Source: Rhea pennata (lineage: Eukaryota; Chordata; Aves; Rheiformes; Rheidae). Taken from it: 64,000 nucleotides of DNA. The notes under the pieces are model-generated. The model made no database searches and had not been told where the DNA came from. It saw nothing but the letters and a program-made list of their open reading frames with translations. Shown here piece by piece: positions 59,501-64,000 of this stretch. The position numbers and the translations under genes are program-made. Numbering within the stretch: the first letter of the stretch is position 1; every line of letters starts with the position of its first letter. The stretch spans positions 10,511,383-10,575,382 of the forward strand of contig NC_084670.1 in the NCBI RefSeq assembly GCF_028389875.1. The letters are read 5' to 3'.

Positions 59501-62267
59501 GTTATTCAATCCTAGGAAAAGCAGCAAAGATCCTATTATACACTGAGGCTGCCTGTTTCCAGTAGCTGCACATCCACAAGAGACCAGGCTGGTCTTTTAT
59601 TTTAACCTGCTGCAAGACACACATCAGAAAAACCTACCCTGCTTTTGATATAGTAAATAAAAAATGCCCAGGTGACTTAAATACCTGCAACTTTTGTCCA
59701 TATATCACTTAAGACCTTTGCATACGTGTTACCCAACGTCTTCAGGCCCATTCTTCGATGACAGTGACTTTATGTTCGGCTGCGGGAAATTGCTCAGCTC
59801 CGCTCCTCCGGATGCTCCCATCGACAGGCACAGCCAGACCTCTACCCCGGCAAGCATGGCTCGGCCGGGCAGACCCAGCCTCTGAGCTTTCCTGCTGGAG
59901 ATGATCCTTCGCCTGTGGCAGCTAACAGAGGGAAACGCTTTCATTCCTGTACTGGTAGGGCAGTGTCAAAGCGAAGAGGTGCTAGGACTACGTCTAACCA
60001 ATGGATTTATCAGATTAGACCTAGAGCCTCAAAGGTGTTTAGCTGTCTAACTTCTGCAGAAAGCAATGGAAGTTAGTCAGTGGAACAGTTTTCACTGAGT
60101 CCTGATTCACGAAAGCCTGGTCCAGGAGGTTCAGCCAGAGCCTGTGATTAGTTGCAGTCTCATGTAACCGATTTTGCAGGGGTGGGAGCCGAGTGTCTGT
60201 ACCGTGGGTTTGCAGCCTGAATAGTGCTTTCCCTTCGCAAGCCCCACATTACCTCCAAGACGGAATCAGGCACTGCTGAGACATGCAGAGTCTGTTCATT
60301 AGTTTTGCTTTTCCTGGAAGCAGCCAGACTGGGGTCATGCTTGCAGATGCTCAAGCTCCTCTGCTCTTCAGCAGCACTGATTCTTCAGGGTTTCACACAT
60401 TACCTTCCTGACAAACCCTGAGCACCAAATGCAGGAACCTAAAGTCAAGTCAATTCACTAGCAGACCGAGACAGAAAACATATCCAGTCCACCAGCAAGG
60501 CACAGATTTCCTTCAGTTTGAATTTCTTTCAAACACATTCTCTCTGCATTAGTAAAGCAAACTATGACAGGGTTGGATTGCACTGTATCCACAAGAAAGC
60601 ACATGGGAGAGCTGTTAAACAGGGATGCCTAGGTTATTTCAATAAACATAGCTAAAGATCCGATAAAAGATGATGTTACTTGGATTTTTTTTTTTTTTTA
60701 TCTCCTAAGAGATTGAACTTCCTCCTTATGGTTTTCATGGGAATCATAATGGGAAAACAAATCACAGATGACCGCATATGACAGGGAAAACTGGGTAGGT
60801 TTATAAAAGTCAAGATACAACCTTGTAATCTGGCATGAAGTACACCGCATTGGTGCCGCCTACACAGCAGTGCTTTCCACTCCATCTCATTGCTACCGGT
60901 TCACTCACAGCATGCAAAGTCCTAAAACCCTGAGGTTGTTCTTCATCCACGGAGAAGAGCCAGGGCAATGAGTGAGCAAGCCCAAGGTCCCCTCGTGCCT
61001 CCATGGCAGGTATGAGAGGGACAAAATCTGGTGTCTCTCCAGCTATTTTTCTAGCACAAGAACAGGGGACATCAGATAAAGCCAGCAGGCATTGTCTTCA
61101 GAACTGCCTGAAGGAGATCCCTTTTCACAAAGTACATCATTAACCTGGGAACGCCTTTCTGCAGGATGCCAGGAGGCCAAAAGTCTACATGATATTGGAC
61201 AAGTATACGGGAAAGAGAGTTGTCTGGAGCTAGTCCACACAAAAAGTGCTACCTCCAGCTCAGGGAGCCCTGCAAAGTGCCAGAGGCTGGAGTGAATATT
61301 TTGGGGAGGTTGCATGCGGTCATCCCACACCTGGCTTGGCTCTGCAGCATTGAGCAACAGGCCCTCAGCAGAGCTGGTTCCTACTATCCTGCTCTGTCTA
61401 GGAGTTAAATTCCCTGGGTATTTCCACTCTGCCTTCTTCCAGCCTTGTCCAGGAAATGGGTGGACATTTGGGGCTGAAGTGCCACTCTCCATTACAACCT
61501 CCAAGGGCTTTCGCATGGCAGAATTAAGAGCAGCCCTGGCCTGCCTGATCAATTTGCACAATGCTATGCCTCAGATGATGTGAACAGAAAAAAAAAATAG
61601 AGAGAGAATAACACATCTGAAATTAGTCAGTGAAAGAGGTGGGGGGCCCCTGGGGTTATTCCACCATCAGTAAGTCCTGATGAAATACCTGCTCTTCCCA
61701 GGCTGACTTTGGAGCTATCATTTTTGCACAGCAAGTATTACTTCTTGCCGCTCCCTTACCCCAATGACAGCTGCAAGCACGATTTGATTGCAAGTGCAAT
61801 ATTTATGCTAATTTCCCCACTATTTCCTTTTTATGAAGTCAATTAACAGGCCACAAGGGCCATAAGGTCTGTGTGAGCTGAGCAAAGTAGCCCATCTAGC
61901 AGTTTGCAGCCCATGGCCTGGGCAGGCATCAGGGCAAGAGACCATTTCTCCAGGGAATCTCTGAAAAGGAACAGAGAAAAACAAAGTGGTTCTGAAGGTG
62001 GCTTAAAATCTTCCTGAGGCTGACTCTACAGTTGCCCTGGGAAATGAGTAGAAAAAATAAAATCCATTGTGTTACCCTGTAAAAATCATTGCTGACAGTT
62101 TTTCTCATGTACAGAGTTGTTCTATAGTTAAAAAAATGAACTTTTCTATAATGAGATAAATGGCTTGTGATTGGTGGAGATGGCTGAGTTCCTTTCAGGT
62201 TGTGATTGTTCGAGGCAAAAAAACCTATCCAATTGTTTTGTTTCAGCTTCAGTTTTGCTTTTTGCCA

Positions 62268-62269
<2 letters not shown>

Positions 62270-62316
<47 letters not shown>
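62270..62316. repeat. (TA)n microsatellite
   Basis: About 23 uninterrupted TA dinucleotides. The tract is self-complementary and can extrude as a cruciform. Confidence 0.97.
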
Positions 62317-62318
<2 letters not shown>

Positions 62319-64000
62319 CTGATACCTCCCATGGCTCAGGCTTCTCCCTTCTCCAAATAAAACCCAGAAGTCTTAACTATCTAGTGAAAAGGTCTGGTGC
62401 TTGCCCCATGGAGACCACCAAAGATGAAACTCTTCCCCTAAGAAAGATTACCTGCTGTAGACAGACCTGCATGTGGAATTAAGGATATATTTATTGCAGT
62501 GTCAAGAGAAGCATTACAGCTTCCTAAATATCAGCCCTGCTCCACTCTGGCCCTCTCCCCCCAGCTAAGCCATCTAACATGTTTGCCTAACCTCTCCATA
62601 ACAGGCACCTCAAGGAAAAAAAAAAATAGCCTTCTGATCCACTCTGAAACATGAGATATCTCTGAACCCTCAATAACATCTTAATTTCCTCTCTCTGCTC
62701 TCCGTGCTGGAGACGATTACTCAGGCAGGAATGTTTCTGAAGTAAGACAAAAAAAAATTACATTAGTGGGGAACAATGGAGGGGAGACCTGATGGAGCAG
62801 AAGAAGTGAATTAGTTTTGCCTTCGGAGACACCCACAGAGAAGGGAAAGGTTCAAAGTAATTCTTCTTTCCACAGAGCTCCTCTAACTGGCTTAAACAAA
62901 GAGAGACGAGGGATGAGCTTTTGAGTTCAGCCGTATTTCTCCAATTTTGTTTGTTTGCCTTGCTTCCACCTGCATTTCTGGGTCTCTCCACCTCCCAGGG
63001 CATTTGCATTTTCGACTGCCAGCACAGGACTGTGTTATCTTGGAGGTATGGGATTTTTGCTAAAGCAGAGGCAGGAATGTGTGACTTAGGACCTGGCTGG
63101 AGGAGCTTCACTTCTGGTCATGTTCCTGCAGCTTTCAGCAAGGAATAGGAAGCACAGGGGAGAAAAGCATCAATCGAGATGTAGCTGTTGCATTTTCAGA
63201 ACTGAAATTTAAGGACAAACTAACCTGGGTTGATTGCAGAGGTGATTTCAGGTCCATAGCCTTTTCAGCATAGGTTTGCACACGCTGACAGCAACTACAA
63301 TTCATCAGATGCTCTCAGATACTCCCAGGTCTGTTGCTGACCCTTGAAAATGGCTAAACATGAGTTTTGGGAAGCTCCAGGCCTTACTATCGGTCAAGCC
63401 TGTGACTGAGACATCTTCAGTGTTGCTCTGAGAAAGATGCAGCCTCCAAATCCCTCCAGCCCTGGGTGCACTTGTGGCGGGACAGGTGGTCCACAAGGGC
63501 CGGGTGCTTCCTGCTCGCCACCTTTCATTGCACAGATTCGCTCTGCCACATTGCACAGTCAGACCTAAATATCCACCTCCAGTCTCTCCCCCGTCACCAG
63601 CGCTGCCCCTGCCTGCCGGGTTGCTCCAGGATCCATCTCCACGGGCAGTGAGGACACCTCCTGCACAGCTCTCTGGCGACGTAAGCCTGGAGAGGAGGTT
63701 CAGCCACAGCAAGTGGCTCTGGTCCCAATGTTTCCCCACTCCCCCTACACATCTGTGGCAGGGGGGACACCACAGCCCTCTCACCACGGGCTTTATGCAA
63801 AGACGAGCGGGCAAGGCTTCCCCTGCGTCCACACAGCACACAGGGAACGGGAAAGGAGGGCTGAAATGAGAGATTTTTTGCATGGGGAACACAGACGGGC
63901 TGAACTCCCAAATATTTAGAGTCTCATCAAAATATTTCTTAGGTCTGAACAGACCGACATGAGTTCGCCCCTCTCTCAAAAATTTTAGTTCATATTTAGT

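Larger units (their letters stand above)
51511..64000. other. Intergenic sequence downstream of DMBX1, no gene recognised
   Basis: I looked for exons of kinocilin (KNCN), the neighbour in mammals as I recall it, and saw none. The longest open frame (63305-63979, minus, 224 codons) has no recognisable domain and is probably chance. Small local duplications occur at 51885-51919 and 52927-52958. Confidence 0.6.

Noticed and set aside
61043-61561. Open frame of 172 codons on the minus strand
   Set aside because: No domain or similarity recognised; ordinary composition and no splice-site context.
63305-63979. Open frame of 224 codons on the minus strand near the window end
   Set aside because: No recognised domain, odd Cys/Trp/Gly composition, and competing frames on the other strand. 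A protein search would settle it.
51511-64000. Exons of the expected downstream neighbour KNCN
   Set aside because: No matching peptide segments recognised, so the neighbour probably lies beyond the window or is absent.

Overview
The window looks like genomic DNA from a sauropsid vertebrate, most likely a bird. The evidence is one intron-containing vertebrate homeobox gene, very little recognisable transposon DNA, degenerate CR1/L3-type LINE tails, and large G- and CpG-rich islands with long G-runs. The species cannot be named from the sequence. A crocodilian or turtle is possible but less likely, given the low repeat load.

The only protein-coding gene I can support is DMBX1 (diencephalon/mesencephalon homeobox 1, also called OTX3/MBX). 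It lies on the + strand with four coding exons: 43715-43868, 48060-48238, 49340-49694 and 50168-50568. These join in frame to 1089 nt, or 362 residues plus stop. The product has a DMBX-specific N-terminus, a paired-like homeodomain with lysine at position 50, an acidic/serine-rich linker, and a C-terminal OAR motif. A poly(A) signal at 51485-51490 ends the gene. The 5' end is unresolved: a good splice acceptor lies 12 nt before the ATG, so at least one non-coding exon probably lies upstream.

Layout: 1-13 kb is non-coding with simple repeats, a small minisatellite and a possible conserved element near 2.8-3.3 kb. 13-25.6 kb is non-coding, with small CpG-rich patches (13.3, 20.6-21.0 kb), a LINE tail (16.5-17.0 kb), and CpG-poor, motif-rich blocks at 14.7-15.25 and 22.9-24.9 kb that look like regulatory DNA. 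25.6-31.2 kb is a large CpG-island domain with an adjacent homeodomain-site cluster at 30.9-31.15 kb. 31.2-43.7 kb is non-coding, with smaller CpG islands at 33.5, 35.2 and 38.9-39.6 kb. 43.7-51.5 kb is DMBX1. 51.5-64 kb is non-coding, with a candidate enhancer carrying three octamer motifs at 58.9-59.5 kb.

The whole reads as one developmental transcription-factor gene inside a gene-poor regulatory landscape. That is inference: no alignment was run. I did not find an undescribed coding system. The most unusual points are: the apparent loss of the splice acceptor for the longer DMBX1 isoform although its five codons are still readable; a short upstream ATG frame overlapping the DMBX1 start; a diverged 51-bp repeated segment 1.9 kb apart whose differences are all transitions; and a strand bias of long poly-T tracts.
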